A stretch of 61,810 nucleotides of DNA from Solimonas sp040754295. GTDB lineage: Bacteria > Pseudomonadota > Gammaproteobacteria > Nevskiales > Nevskiaceae. The position numbers and the translations under genes are program-made. The stretch spans positions 1 to 61,810 of the forward strand of contig JBFMCQ010000016.1 of the NCBI GenBank assembly GCA_040754295.1, in the 5' to 3' direction. The notes under the pieces were generated by a model, which saw only the letters and a program-made list of their open reading frames with translations, was not told the origin of the DNA and searched no databases. Within the stretch, counting starts at the first letter, position 1. Each line of letters opens with the position of its first letter. Positions 51,651 through 60,216 of this stretch are shown here, one piece after another.

Positions 51651-51692
51651 ATGATCCACGTCAACGCAGCCGGTCATTGCTGCCGGCAGCAT
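51651..51692 (+). promoter_or_regulatory. FNR/ANR-like promoter of the groEL paralogue
   Basis: ATGAT-CCAC-GTCAA (51651-51664) differs from the consensus at the first base. CAGCAT (51687-51692) lies 22 bp downstream; the predicted start is near 51699, 16 nt before the ATG at 51715. The preceding 51526-51650 stretch shows no gene. Confidence 0.5.
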
Positions 51693-51714
51693 CGCGGAAC
51701 ACGGGAGACGTTCG

Positions 51715-53328
51715 ATGGTTCACACCAAGATTCTGTTTCGCAGCGACGCGCGCGAGAAGGTCCTGCGCGGTGCGACCCAGCTGGCCGACGCGGTGCGCAT
51801 CACGCTCGGTCCAAAGTCCAAGTCGGTGCTGATCCGCAAGAAGTGGGGCCTGCCGATCGTCTGTAACGACGGGGTCACCATCGCCAAGGAGGTCAGTCTC
51901 GAGGATCTCGAAGAGGACCTCGGCGCGCAGATGCTGCGCCAGGCCGCCGAGCGTACCGGCGACGCGGTCGGTGACGGCACCAGCACGGCGACGATACTCG
52001 CGCATGCGATCTTCGCCGACGGCGTGCGCAACGTCGTCGCCGGCGCCAGCGCGATCGACCTCAAGCGCGGACTCGATCGCGGACTGAAGACGGCGATCGA
52101 GGCGTTGCGATCCTCGTCGCGCCCGGTGAAGACGCGCCTGGAGAAGGCGCAGGTGGCAACGATCTCCGCGCACAATGATCCGGAGATCGGCGAGCTGGTC
52201 GCCGAGGCGATGGAGAAGGTCGGCGGCGAAGGCGTCATCACCGTCGAGGAGTCCAAGACCACCGAAACGGTGCTCGACGTCGTCGAGGGCATGCAGTTCG
52301 ATCGCGGCTACGTCTCACCGTATTTCGTCACCGATCCCGAGAAGATGCAGTCGGTGCTCGACGAAGCGCTGGTGCTGGTCACCGACCGGCGCATCAACGT
52401 GCTCAAGGACATCATCCCGCTGCTCGAGCAGATCGCCAAGCTGGGCAAGCCACTGCTGATCATCGCCGAAGAGGTCGAGGGCGAGGTACTGGCGACGCTG
52501 ATCGTCAATCAGCTGCGCAGCGTGCTGCGTGGCGTCGCGGTCAAGGCGCCGGGGTTCGGCGACCGCCGCAAGGAGATGCTGCAGGACATCGCGATCCTGA
52601 CCGGTGCACAGGTGATCTCGGAAGACCTCGGCCTTCAGCTGGAGAGTGTCGAGCTGCCGCAGCTGGGCCGTGCCCATCGCGTCGTCGTCGACAAGGAAAC
52701 GACGACGATCATCGGCGGCGGCGGTGAGAAACGCCTGATCGACGCGCGCATGCAGCAGATTCGCACGCAGATCGACAAGGCGACCAGCGACTACGACAAG
52801 GAGAAGCTGCAGGAACGGCTGGCGAAGCTCGCCGGCGGCGTCGCCGTCATCCGTGTCGGCGCACCGACGGAAGCCGAGATGAAGGCCAAGAAGGATGCGC
52901 TCGACGACGCGATCGCCGCGACCAAGGCGGCCGTCGCGGAGGGCATCGTGCCCGGTGGTGGCCTCGCCCTGCTGCGCGCCGTGCCGGCGCTGGCCGCGAT
53001 GGAGGAGCAAGCGCAGGGTGACGAGCGTACCGGCCTGGGCATTCTGAAGCGGGCGCTGGAAACGCCGGCACGCACGATCGCCGACAACTCCGCCGTCGAC
53101 GACGGTGTCGTCGTGCAGCGCATGCTCGCCGACAGCGGCAACATCGGCTTCGACGCCGCGGCCAATCGTTATGTCGACATGTACGAGGCCGGCATCATCG
53201 ATCCGACCAAGGTCGTGCGCATCGCCCTTGAAAACGCCGTCTCGGTCGCCAGCGTGCTGCTGCTGACCGAAGCGACGATGACCGAGCTGCCGGAGAAAGA
53301 GCCGCGCGAGCCGGCGCTGCCCGAATAG
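51715..53328 (+). CDS. groL: Chaperonin GroEL paralogue without adjacent groES
   Basis: A 537-residue group I chaperonin. ATP-site motifs are intact (TLGPKSKSVLIRKKWGLPIV, GDGTSTATILAHAIFADG, VAEGIVPGGGLALLRAVPAL) and all three domains are present. Unlike housekeeping GroEL it has no GGM-repeat tail; it ends LPEKEPREPALPE. The N-terminus reads MVHTKILFRSDAREKVLRGA, also divergent. No groES is nearby. It sits in the FNR-box island between a Cys-rich small gene and a phosphotransacetylase remnant, suggesting a stress-specific second chaperonin that borrows GroES from elsewhere. Confidence 0.93.
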   Translation: MVHTKILFRSDAREKVLRGATQLADAVRITLGPKSKSVLIRKKWGLPIVCNDGVTIAKEVSLEDLEEDLGAQMLRQAAERTGDAVGDGTSTATILAHAIFADGVRNVVAGASAIDLKRGLDRGLKTAIEALRSSSRPVKTRLEKAQVATISAHNDPEIGELVAEAMEKVGGEGVITVEESKTTETVLDVVEGMQFDRGYVSPYFVTDPEKMQSVLDEALVLVTDRRINVLKDIIPLLEQIAKLGKPLLIIAEEVEGEVLATLIVNQLRSVLRGVAVKAPGFGDRRKEMLQDIAILTGAQVISEDLGLQLESVELPQLGRAHRVVVDKETTTIIGGGGEKRLIDARMQQIRTQIDKATSDYDKEKLQERLAKLAGGVAVIRVGAPTEAEMKAKKDALDDAIAATKAAVAEGIVPGGGLALLRAVPALAAMEEQAQGDERTGLGILKRALETPARTIADNSAVDDGVVVQRMLADSGNIGFDAAANRYVDMYEAGIIDPTKVVRIALENAVSVASVLLLTEATMTELPEKEPREPALPE

Positions 53329-53439
53329 CGCGCCCGCGCCCGGCCGCTGGTGAGACGCGTCCGGTCGCGCAACGAGGGTGAGCACGTGGTCGATATCGTC
53401 ACGCTGTACACGCCGGTTGCCTGGCGGTTCGCTCCGGGC

Positions 53440-53590
53440 ATGCGGAGTCACGGCATCTTCGACGTGCTGCTCGCGCGCTGCCGCGATTTCCCGGCAGCGC
53501 GCACGGCGGTCTGTCATCCGTGCAGCGAGGTTGCACTCGCCGGTGCGATCGAGGCCCCGGAGGCCGGTCTGATCGAGCCGATCCTCTCAG
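53440..53590 (+). pseudogene. N-terminal remnant of a phosphate acetyl/butyryltransferase-like gene
   Basis: The frame SHGIFDVLLARCRDFPAART, then AVCHPCSEVALAGAIEAPEA and GLIEPIL matches the start of the Pta/Ptb domain (family pattern: ...PTAVVHPCDExSLxGAxEAAEAGLIxPILVGP). Similarity stops at about 53586, exactly where the convergent DUF2934-like gene ends; beyond this the frame only mirrors that gene. About 50 of more than 300 residues are left. It is a deletion remnant just downstream of groEL. The 53329-53439 stretch before it is unassigned. Confidence 0.6.
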
Positions 53591-53904
53591 CAGGTGGCGT
53601 CGGAGCGCGCGTCGATCTCACGTTCAGCGGCGAACCAGTCCTCATTCGGATCACCGCCGTTGAAGCCGCGATTGAGCGCACGGTAATAGGCGGCTTCGGC
53701 GACCATCTGCTGGCGGATTTCCCCATCCGGCATGAGAGGAGTGTGCCCGGGATACCGGCCCTGTGGCTCGATCACGGAATCCTCGCTGTCGAGTGCCTCC
53801 GCGGATTCCTTGCGCCGTGGCCTGGTCGGCGCCGCTGCGCCGTCGGCGGAGGCGGAGGTCTGCGCCGGCTGAGGCCTGGAGGATGAACGCGGTTTGCGGG
53901 CCAT
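53587..53904 (-). CDS. DUF2934-like small protein
   Basis: A 105-residue protein with a low-complexity basic N-terminal half (MARKPRSSSRPQPAQTSASA) and a C-terminal helix-turn block, IRQQMVAEAAYYRALNRGFN then GDPNEDWFAAEREIDARS, which fits the DUF2934 pattern (aromatic/Ala helix, RGF, DWxxAExEI). Function unknown. ATG 53904 has CCGGAG seven bases upstream. It diverges from the trehalose-synthase-like gene; a single FNR-type box lies between them with a -10 (GATAGT) correctly placed for this gene. Confidence 0.75.
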   Translation of the reverse strand: MARKPRSSSRPQPAQTSASADGAAAPTRPRRKESAEALDSEDSVIEPQGRYPGHTPLMPDGEIRQQMVAEAAYYRALNRGFNGGDPNEDWFAAEREIDARSDATC

Positions 53905-53983
53905 ATCGGTCTCCGGAGGGATGAGAGAAGCCACGGATTCGACAATCGCAACCCGTGTACCGCTTGGTCACGATCGTTCTCAC

Positions 53984-54052
53984 ACTATCCGCAGGCCGAC
54001 GAACGAGCGCATTGACCTGGATCAACGGCGCGGCTCGCAGTCAGCCTAGGAT
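53984..54052. promoter_or_regulatory. Bidirectional FNR/ANR promoter
   Basis: TTGAC-CTGG-ATCAA (54012-54025) is flanked on the minus side by GATAGT (53989-53984, 22-bp gap) and on the plus side by TAGGAT (54047-54052, 21-bp gap). One activator dimer could therefore serve both the DUF2934-like gene and the glycosyltransferase-ATPase operon at class II spacing. Confidence 0.68.
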
Positions 54053-54133
54053 AAAGGGGCAACTGACATGCGTCTGCGCCATCTCCGGTGCGCTGCTGCA
54101 GACTACATCTTGTCCTTCTGGGAGAGGCGAAAC

Positions 54134-55387
54134 ATGGCTGACGACGCCGACGATCCCCGAGCCGCATTCCGGCTGGTTTCGGTCGAGGACTACGCGCCGC
54201 TGATCGGCGGTGCGGCGGTCGAGCGCATTCTCGGCAAAGCGGCGCGCCTGCACGACCGGCGCATCGTGCATATCAACTCGACCTACTATGGCGGCGGCGT
54301 CGCCCAGATCCTGTCGTCGCTGACCTTGCTGATGAACACCTGCGGGCTGCGCACCGAATGGCGGGTCATCGAAGGTGCTCCGGACTTCTTCAGCGTGACC
54401 AAGAAGATGCACAACGCGCTGCAGGGCGAGGCGATCAACCTCAGCGACATGAAGATGCGCATCTACGAGGAGGTGGCGTTCGAAAACGCTGCGCGCCTGC
54501 ACCTGGACCACGATTTCGTCATCGTCCACGACCCGCAGCCGCTGCCGCTGATCCGCTACTGTCGCAGGACCGGGCCGTGGGTGTGGCGCTGCCACGTCGA
54601 CATGACGCGGCCCGATCCGGCGCTGTGGCAGTACCTGGCTGCGTTCATCGAGGACTACGATGCCGTCGTGCTGTCGCTGCCCGAGTACGCACAGAAGCTC
54701 AGTGTGCCGCAGCGCTTCATCGCACCGGCGATCAATCCGTTCTCCACCACCAACGCGGAGCTCGCCGAGGCCGCGATCGAGGAGCGTCTGGCACATTACG
54801 ACATCCCGACCGATCTGCCGCTGATCGTGCAGGTCTCGCGCTTCGATCGCTGGAAGGATCCGCAGGGCGTCATCGATGCGTTTCGCATCGTGCGCCAGCA
54901 GGTGCCGTCGACACTGGTGCTGGTCGGCAACGTCGCCACCGACGATCCCGAGGGCCAGCAGGTGTTCGCGTCGCTGTGTGCCCATCGCGACGAGCGCATC
55001 CGCATTCTCTCGGTCCAGGACAGCGCGCTGGTCAACGCCTTGCAGCGCCGTGCCGCCGTCGTCGTGCAGAAGTCGCTGCGCGAAGGCTTCGGGCTCACCG
55101 TCACCGAGGCGATGTGGAAAGGCGCTGCCGTGGTCGCCGGCAACGTCGGCGGCATCAGACACCAGATCGTCGACGGCGAGAACGGCTTTCTCGTCGACAG
55201 CGTCGAGACCGCGGCCGAGCGCATCGTGCAGCTGCTCAGGGACCCGCTTCTGCGCCGGCGTCTCGGCGCTGCGGCACAGCAGACCGTACGCGAGCGCTTC
55301 CTGCTGACGCGGCTTCTGGAGGAATGGCTCGACCTGCTCGGCTCGTTTCGCACGCGCTACGAGCTGAAGGCGGCTCCGGATGTCTGA
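54134..55387 (+). CDS. Trehalose-synthase-like glycosyltransferase (GT4, TreT type)
   Basis: A 417-residue GT-B enzyme. N-terminal domain: RRIVHINSTYYGGGVAQILS and FVIVHDPQPLPLIRYCRRTG; C-terminal domain: LIVQVSRFDRWKDPQGVIDA and the donor site VVVQKSLREGFGLTVTEAMW with the EGFGLTVTE block. Close family members join an NDP-glucose to glucose to make trehalose. Donor and acceptor are inferred. ATG 54134 has GAGAGG upstream. Its end overlaps the P-type ATPase start by 8 bp, so compatible-solute synthesis and ion transport are translated together under an FNR-type box. Confidence 0.87.
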   Translation: MADDADDPRAAFRLVSVEDYAPLIGGAAVERILGKAARLHDRRIVHINSTYYGGGVAQILSSLTLLMNTCGLRTEWRVIEGAPDFFSVTKKMHNALQGEAINLSDMKMRIYEEVAFENAARLHLDHDFVIVHDPQPLPLIRYCRRTGPWVWRCHVDMTRPDPALWQYLAAFIEDYDAVVLSLPEYAQKLSVPQRFIAPAINPFSTTNAELAEAAIEERLAHYDIPTDLPLIVQVSRFDRWKDPQGVIDAFRIVRQQVPSTLVLVGNVATDDPEGQQVFASLCAHRDERIRILSVQDSALVNALQRRAAVVVQKSLREGFGLTVTEAMWKGAAVVAGNVGGIRHQIVDGENGFLVDSVETAAERIVQLLRDPLLRRRLGAAAQQTVRERFLLTRLLEEWLDLLGSFRTRYELKAAPDV

Positions 55388-58163
55388 GCGGCACCCGGAC
55401 ACCGCGACCCGCGGCTCGGCGAAACCGCCTCGCCGCGACCCTGCGGGCGCTGCGCCGCTGCCGCAGGGATTCGCGCCGCACGCGCTACCCGCTGCCGACG
55501 TGCTCGCGGCGTTGGCCTCCGGCCGGCAGGGGCTGTCGAGAGCGGAAGCGCAGGCACGTCTGGGACGGTTCGGAGGCAACACGCTGCCGGCGGCCGTGCC
55601 GCCCGGCGTGGCCGTGGTGTTCGCACGCCAGTTTCGCAGCCCGCTGGTCTACGTGCTGCTGGGGGCCGCCGTGGTTTCGATGGCGGCGCAGGCGTGGAGC
55701 GACGGCGCGTTCATCTTCGCCGTGCTGCTGGTCAATGCCCTGGTCGGCACCTACCAGGAGTACCGCGCTGAGCGCTCCGCCCAGGCGCTGCAGGGCTTGA
55801 TCAGCGCGCGCGCCGTGGTGCTGCGGGATGGCGACGTGAGCAGCGTTCCCGCCGAGGAAGTCGTGCCCGGAGACATCGTGCTGCTCGAATCCGGCGCGCG
55901 CGTACCGGCCGATCTGCGCCTGTTCTCGGAGCAGAACCTGACGGTCGACGAATCATTGCTGACCGGAGAATCGCTGCCGGTGGCCAAGGACGCGACGCGC
56001 CTCTACGCAGCGGAGCGGCCGGTCGCCGAGCGCGCCAACATGGCGTTCGCCGGCACGCTGGTGACGGCAGGGCGCGGCAGTGGCGTCGTCGTCGGCACCG
56101 GCCTGCATACCGAGCTCGGGCGCATCGCGCAGTCCGTGCTCGGGCAGGCGCAGGTCAAGCCGCCGCTGCTGCTGCGCATGGAGCGGTTCACGCGCATGAT
56201 CGCGCTGGCCGTCGGCGCCGCCGTGCTGATGGTCGCGGTCGCAGCCGTGGCACTCGGTATGCCGCTGGCGGAGATCTTCGTGCTCGCCGTCGCGCTGGCG
56301 GTTTCCGCGATACCGGAAGGTCTGCCGGTGGCGATCACCGTGGCGCTGGCCGTCGGCATGCAGCGTATGGCCAGCCGCAGGGTGATCGTGCGCCGGCTGG
56401 TTGCGGTCGAGTCTCTGGGATCGTGCACCTGCATCGCCACCGACAAGACCGGCACGCTGACCGTCAACCAGCTGACCGTGCGACGCCTGCAGCTGCCCGA
56501 TCAGCCGCCCTGGGAAGTCACCGGCGAGGGCATAGTGCCGGAAGGCCGTTTCGTGCTGCCGCAAGCCGCACAGCTCGCCGGGCGCGAGGCAATCGTCGAC
56601 CGGCTGTGCCGGGCGGTGACGCTCGCCAACGAGGCCACGCTGGTGCACGTCGACGGCGCGTGGTCGGCCCGTGGCGACAGTGTCGATATCGCCCTGCTGG
56701 TCCTGGCGCACAAGGCCGGCGTCAATCGTGCCGAGGCGGAGCTGGCGGCGCCGGCGATTGCCGCCATCCCCTACGAATCCGAGGCCGGCTACGCCGCCAG
56801 CCTCAACCGTTATGCGGACGGGCCGCGGATTTCGGTCAAGGGTGCGGCCGAGAAACTGCTGCCGATGTGTACGCGGATGGCGATCGCCGGCGGCGACATC
56901 GCGCTGGCGGCCGAGGCGATCGCGCAGCAGGTCCAGGTGCTGGCGTCCGAGGGACATCGCGTGCTCGCGGTGGCGGATGGTCCGGCGGCACTGCCTGCCG
57001 ACGGCAGTTTCAGCCGCGAACAGTTGCGCGGCCTGTGCCTGCTGGGCCTGGTGGCGATGATCGACCCGTTGCGGCCCGAAGCCCGTGCCGCGGTCGACGC
57101 CTGCCGCAGCGCCGGCATTGCCGTGGTCATGATCACCGGCGACCATCCAGCCACGGCGCAGGCGATCGGCCGCGAACTCGGCCTGGTCCGCGACGAAAAC
57201 GATGTCGTCACCGCCGCCGCGCTGACACAGGCTCCGGACGAGGCCGGCTTCGATCGCCTCGTGGGTGGCGCCCGCGTGTTCGCCCGCGTCGAGCCGCAGA
57301 TGAAACTGCGGATCGTCCAGTCATTGCAGCGTCACGGCCATCTCGTCGCGGTGACCGGCGACGGCGTCAACGATGCGCCCGCGCTGCGTGCCGCGCATGT
57401 CGGCGTCGCCATGGGCTGTGCCGGCACCGACGTCGCGCGCGAGACCGCCGATCTGGTGATCGCCGACGACAATTTCGCGTCGATCGTCGCCGGCGTCGAG
57501 GAAGGACGGATCGCCTACGGCAACATCCGCAAGGTCGTCTTTCTGCTGATCTCGACCGGTGCCGCTGAACTGGTGCTGTTCGCGCTCGCCCTGGCGATCG
57601 GTCTGCCGCTGCCGTTGCTCGCCGTGCAGCTGCTGTGGCTCAACCTGGTCACCAACGGCATTCAGGACGTGGCGCTGGCATTCGAGCCGGCCGAGGGCGA
57701 CGAGCTGGCGCGCCCGCCGCGCCCGCCGCGCGAACGCCTGTTCAACCGCCTGATGGTCGAGCGCGTCGTACTCTCCGCGGCGGTGGTCGGCGGGCTGGCC
57801 TTCGTCGTCTACCGCTGGCTGCTGCTGCAGGGACATGCACTGGAGGACGCACGCAACGCCACCTTGCTGCTGATGGTGCTGTTCGAGAACGTCCAGGTCT
57901 TCAACAGCCGCTCGGAGACGCGCTCGGTGCTCAACCACGATCCGCGCCGCAACCGGCTGCTGCTGTTCGGCGTCATCGGCGCCCAGCTTCTGCACATCGC
58001 AGCGATGTACACGCCGGGTCTGCGCGCGGTTCTGGGCATCCAGCCGGTGGCGCCCGACCTGTGGCTGCAGCTGTTTGCGGTGGCGTTGGTGCTATTGGTC
58101 GCCATCGAGCTGCACAAGCTGATCAGGCGTGCCGCATCGACTCAGGCATCGCCAAAGCGCTGA
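55380..58163 (+). CDS. P-type cation-transporting ATPase (P2-like)
   Basis: A 927-residue P-type ATPase with about ten membrane helices. It has a cation-ATPase N-terminal domain, the actuator SLLTGESLPVAKD, the M4 ion motif AVSAIPEGLPVAITVALAVG, phosphorylation site DKTGTLT (Asp355), and hinge MITGDHPATA plus TGDGVNDAPAL. The M6 segment LWLNLVTNGIQDVALAFEPA differs from Ca2+ pumps, so the ion could be Ca2+, Mg2+, Na+ or K+. There are no N-terminal CxxC metal-binding repeats, which argues against copper. ATG 55380 overlaps the glycosyltransferase stop. Confidence 0.92.
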   Translation: MSERHPDTATRGSAKPPRRDPAGAAPLPQGFAPHALPAADVLAALASGRQGLSRAEAQARLGRFGGNTLPAAVPPGVAVVFARQFRSPLVYVLLGAAVVSMAAQAWSDGAFIFAVLLVNALVGTYQEYRAERSAQALQGLISARAVVLRDGDVSSVPAEEVVPGDIVLLESGARVPADLRLFSEQNLTVDESLLTGESLPVAKDATRLYAAERPVAERANMAFAGTLVTAGRGSGVVVGTGLHTELGRIAQSVLGQAQVKPPLLLRMERFTRMIALAVGAAVLMVAVAAVALGMPLAEIFVLAVALAVSAIPEGLPVAITVALAVGMQRMASRRVIVRRLVAVESLGSCTCIATDKTGTLTVNQLTVRRLQLPDQPPWEVTGEGIVPEGRFVLPQAAQLAGREAIVDRLCRAVTLANEATLVHVDGAWSARGDSVDIALLVLAHKAGVNRAEAELAAPAIAAIPYESEAGYAASLNRYADGPRISVKGAAEKLLPMCTRMAIAGGDIALAAEAIAQQVQVLASEGHRVLAVADGPAALPADGSFSREQLRGLCLLGLVAMIDPLRPEARAAVDACRSAGIAVVMITGDHPATAQAIGRELGLVRDENDVVTAAALTQAPDEAGFDRLVGGARVFARVEPQMKLRIVQSLQRHGHLVAVTGDGVNDAPALRAAHVGVAMGCAGTDVARETADLVIADDNFASIVAGVEEGRIAYGNIRKVVFLLISTGAAELVLFALALAIGLPLPLLAVQLLWLNLVTNGIQDVALAFEPAEGDELARPPRPPRERLFNRLMVERVVLSAAVVGGLAFVVYRWLLLQGHALEDARNATLLLMVLFENVQVFNSRSETRSVLNHDPRRNRLLLFGVIGAQLLHIAAMYTPGLRAVLGIQPVAPDLWLQLFAVALVLLVAIELHKLIRRAASTQASPKR

Positions 58164-58287
58164 GCCGTCGCGATGCCGCGGGGAATCCGCCCGGCAGGGC
58201 CGCACTTGCGCCCGGCGCCGATGATGCGCGTCCATTGCGCAGGCCCGAGGTTTGGCGTGTGTCCGCGTGCTCGACGAGCAGCAGCGT

Positions 58288-59493
58288 TCACTCGTGGCGC
58301 AGCGCTTCGATCGGATCCAGTCGCGCCGCCTTGCGCGCCGGGAAGTAGCCGAACACGATGCCGACCGCCGCGGAAAACAGAAAGGCCACCAGCACGATGG
58401 TGGCGTCGAACACGAACGGTATGCCGAGCTCGCCGGCGAGGATCACCGAGGTCGCCAGCGCGATGACGATGCCGAGCACGCCGCCGAGCGAGGACAGCAC
58501 GATCGCCTCCACGAGGAACTGCAGCAGCACGTCGCGCTCCAGCGCACCGATGGCCAGACGCACGCCGATCTCACGGGTACGCTCGGTGACCGAGACCAGC
58601 ATGATGTTCATCACGCCGATGCCGCCGACCAGCAGGCTCACCGCAGCGACCGCGCCGAGCAGGCCGGTGAGCATTTCGGTGGTGCCGGAGAGCATGTCGG
58701 CGATCTCCTTGGTGTCCATCACGCTGAAGTCGTCCTCCTCGCCGGCGGACAGATGGCGGCGTTCCCGCAGCAGCGAACGGATGTCCTGCTGCACGCGCCG
58801 GCTCGATGCGTCTTTGCGCATCGCGGCGAGGATCATGGCGACGTTGTCGTTGCCGGCGATGCGCCGCTGGAAGGCACGCAGCGGCATCAGCACGATGTCG
58901 TCCTGGTCGGTCCCCATGCTCGACTGGCCCTTGGCCGCGAGCACGCCCACCACTTCGCAGGAGACCGTGCCGACGCGGATGCGGCTGCCCAGCGGACTGG
59001 CGCTGCCGAACAGTTTGCTGCGCACGGTTTCGCCGAGCACGCACACGGTGACGCCGGAACGCACTTCGCCGGCGCCGAACAGGCGGCCTTGCGCGGCGGA
59101 GAGCTGGCGCGCCGAAAAGTACGCGTCCGTGGTGCCGGTGACCGTGCTGGTCCAGTTTTCGTTGCCGCGGATGATCTTCAGTGCACGGCTGGCGACCGGC
59201 GCCGCCGTCGCCACGCCGGCGATGCTGCCTGCGAGTGCCTCGGCGTCCCGCACCTTGAACGGCGTGGCGCCCGAGAGCTGGCCGCGGCCGCCGCGCTTGC
59301 CCGGCGTGACGATCAGCAGGTCGCTGCCAAGACTGGCGATCTGATCGGTGACCTGCACGGTGGCGCCGCCGCCGAGCGTGACCATGACGATCACCGCTGC
59401 TACGCCGATGACGATGCCCAGCACGGTCAGGAACGAGCGCAGTACGTTGCGCCGGATTGCGCGCAGTGCCAGCGCCAGCGCGTTGCGCAGCAT
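58288..59493 (-). CDS. MacB-like ABC transporter permease (separate from ATPase)
   Basis: A 401-residue permease with the FtsX/MacB layout: N-terminal helix (RAIRRNVLRSFLTVLGIVIG), a large periplasmic MacB-PCD-type domain (about residues 45-260), then three helices including VGGIGVMNIMLVSVTERTRE, IGVRLAIGA. It ends with the conserved ARLDPIEALRHE. MacB proteins usually fuse ATPase and permease; here they are two genes whose ends overlap (ATGA at 59493). The 124-bp gap to the convergent P-type ATPase shows no clear terminator. Confidence 0.9.
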   Translation of the reverse strand: MLRNALALALRAIRRNVLRSFLTVLGIVIGVAAVIVMVTLGGGATVQVTDQIASLGSDLLIVTPGKRGGRGQLSGATPFKVRDAEALAGSIAGVATAAPVASRALKIIRGNENWTSTVTGTTDAYFSARQLSAAQGRLFGAGEVRSGVTVCVLGETVRSKLFGSASPLGSRIRVGTVSCEVVGVLAAKGQSSMGTDQDDIVLMPLRAFQRRIAGNDNVAMILAAMRKDASSRRVQQDIRSLLRERRHLSAGEEDDFSVMDTKEIADMLSGTTEMLTGLLGAVAAVSLLVGGIGVMNIMLVSVTERTREIGVRLAIGALERDVLLQFLVEAIVLSSLGGVLGIVIALATSVILAGELGIPFVFDATIVLVAFLFSAAVGIVFGYFPARKAARLDPIEALRHE

Positions 59494-60209
59494 CAGGCTG
59501 CCGCCGGCGCGGGCCGGTCGGAGGCGACGCGGCCGTCGACGAAATGCACGCAACGCTGCGCGTACGCGGCAATGTCCGCCTCGTGCGTGACCATGACGAT
59601 GGTGATGCCCAGATCGCGGTTGAACCCGCCGAGCAGCTCCATGATCTCGCGGCTGCGCGCAGTATCGAGGTTGCCGGTGGGCTCGTCGGCGAGCAGCAGC
59701 GCCGGGCGCGTGACGATGGCACGGGCGATGGCCACGCGCTGCTGCTGTCCGCCGGAGAGCTCTCCCGGCGTGTGGTGCTCCCAGCCTTCCAGGCCGACGC
59801 TGGCCAGCGCCGCGCGCGCCAGGGCATGCCGTTGCACGGCGGCCGTGCCGCGGTACATCAGCGGCAGCTCCACGTTCTCGAGCGCCGAAGTGCGGCTGAG
59901 CAGGTTGAAGCCCTGGAACACGAAACCAAGATAGTGCCGCCGCAACAGCGCACGCTGATGTCGCGTCAGCGTACCCACGTCGATGCCGCGGAAGTCGTAG
60001 CACCCGGCGCTGGGCGTGTCGAGACAGCCGAGAATGTTCATGCAGGTACTCTTGCCCGAGCCGCTGGGCCCCATCACCGCAACGAACTCGCCGGCGTCGA
60101 TGGAAAGATCGACGCCGCGCAGTGCCTGCACCGCCGCCACACCGCTGCCATAGGTGCGGCCGACGCCGCGCAGCTGGATCAGCGGCGGCTCGGGGCGCGA
60201 ATCATGCAT
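59493..60209 (-). CDS. MacB/LolD-like ABC transporter ATPase
   Basis: A 238-residue ATPase: Walker A VMGPSGSGKSTCMNILGCLD, Q-loop FVFQGFNLLSRTSALENVEL, signature GELSGGQQQRVAIARAI, Walker B ALLLADEPTGNLDTARS and H-loop MVTHEADIAAYA. It powers mechanotransmission-type export across the envelope rather than classic translocation. It starts seven bases after the adaptor gene and overlaps the permease start, so the three genes form an adaptor-ATPase-permease operon. Confidence 0.93.
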   Translation of the reverse strand: MHDSRPEPPLIQLRGVGRTYGSGVAAVQALRGVDLSIDAGEFVAVMGPSGSGKSTCMNILGCLDTPSAGCYDFRGIDVGTLTRHQRALLRRHYLGFVFQGFNLLSRTSALENVELPLMYRGTAAVQRHALARAALASVGLEGWEHHTPGELSGGQQQRVAIARAIVTRPALLLADEPTGNLDTARSREIMELLGGFNRDLGITIVMVTHEADIAAYAQRCVHFVDGRVASDRPAPAAA

Positions 60210-60216
60210 ATCTCAC

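Noticed and set aside
55380..58163. Copper-exporting (CopA-type) ATPase, suggested by the nearby cus genes
   Set aside because: No N-terminal CxxC domain and no CPC motif in the membrane; the M4 motif is PEGLP, as in P2-type pumps.
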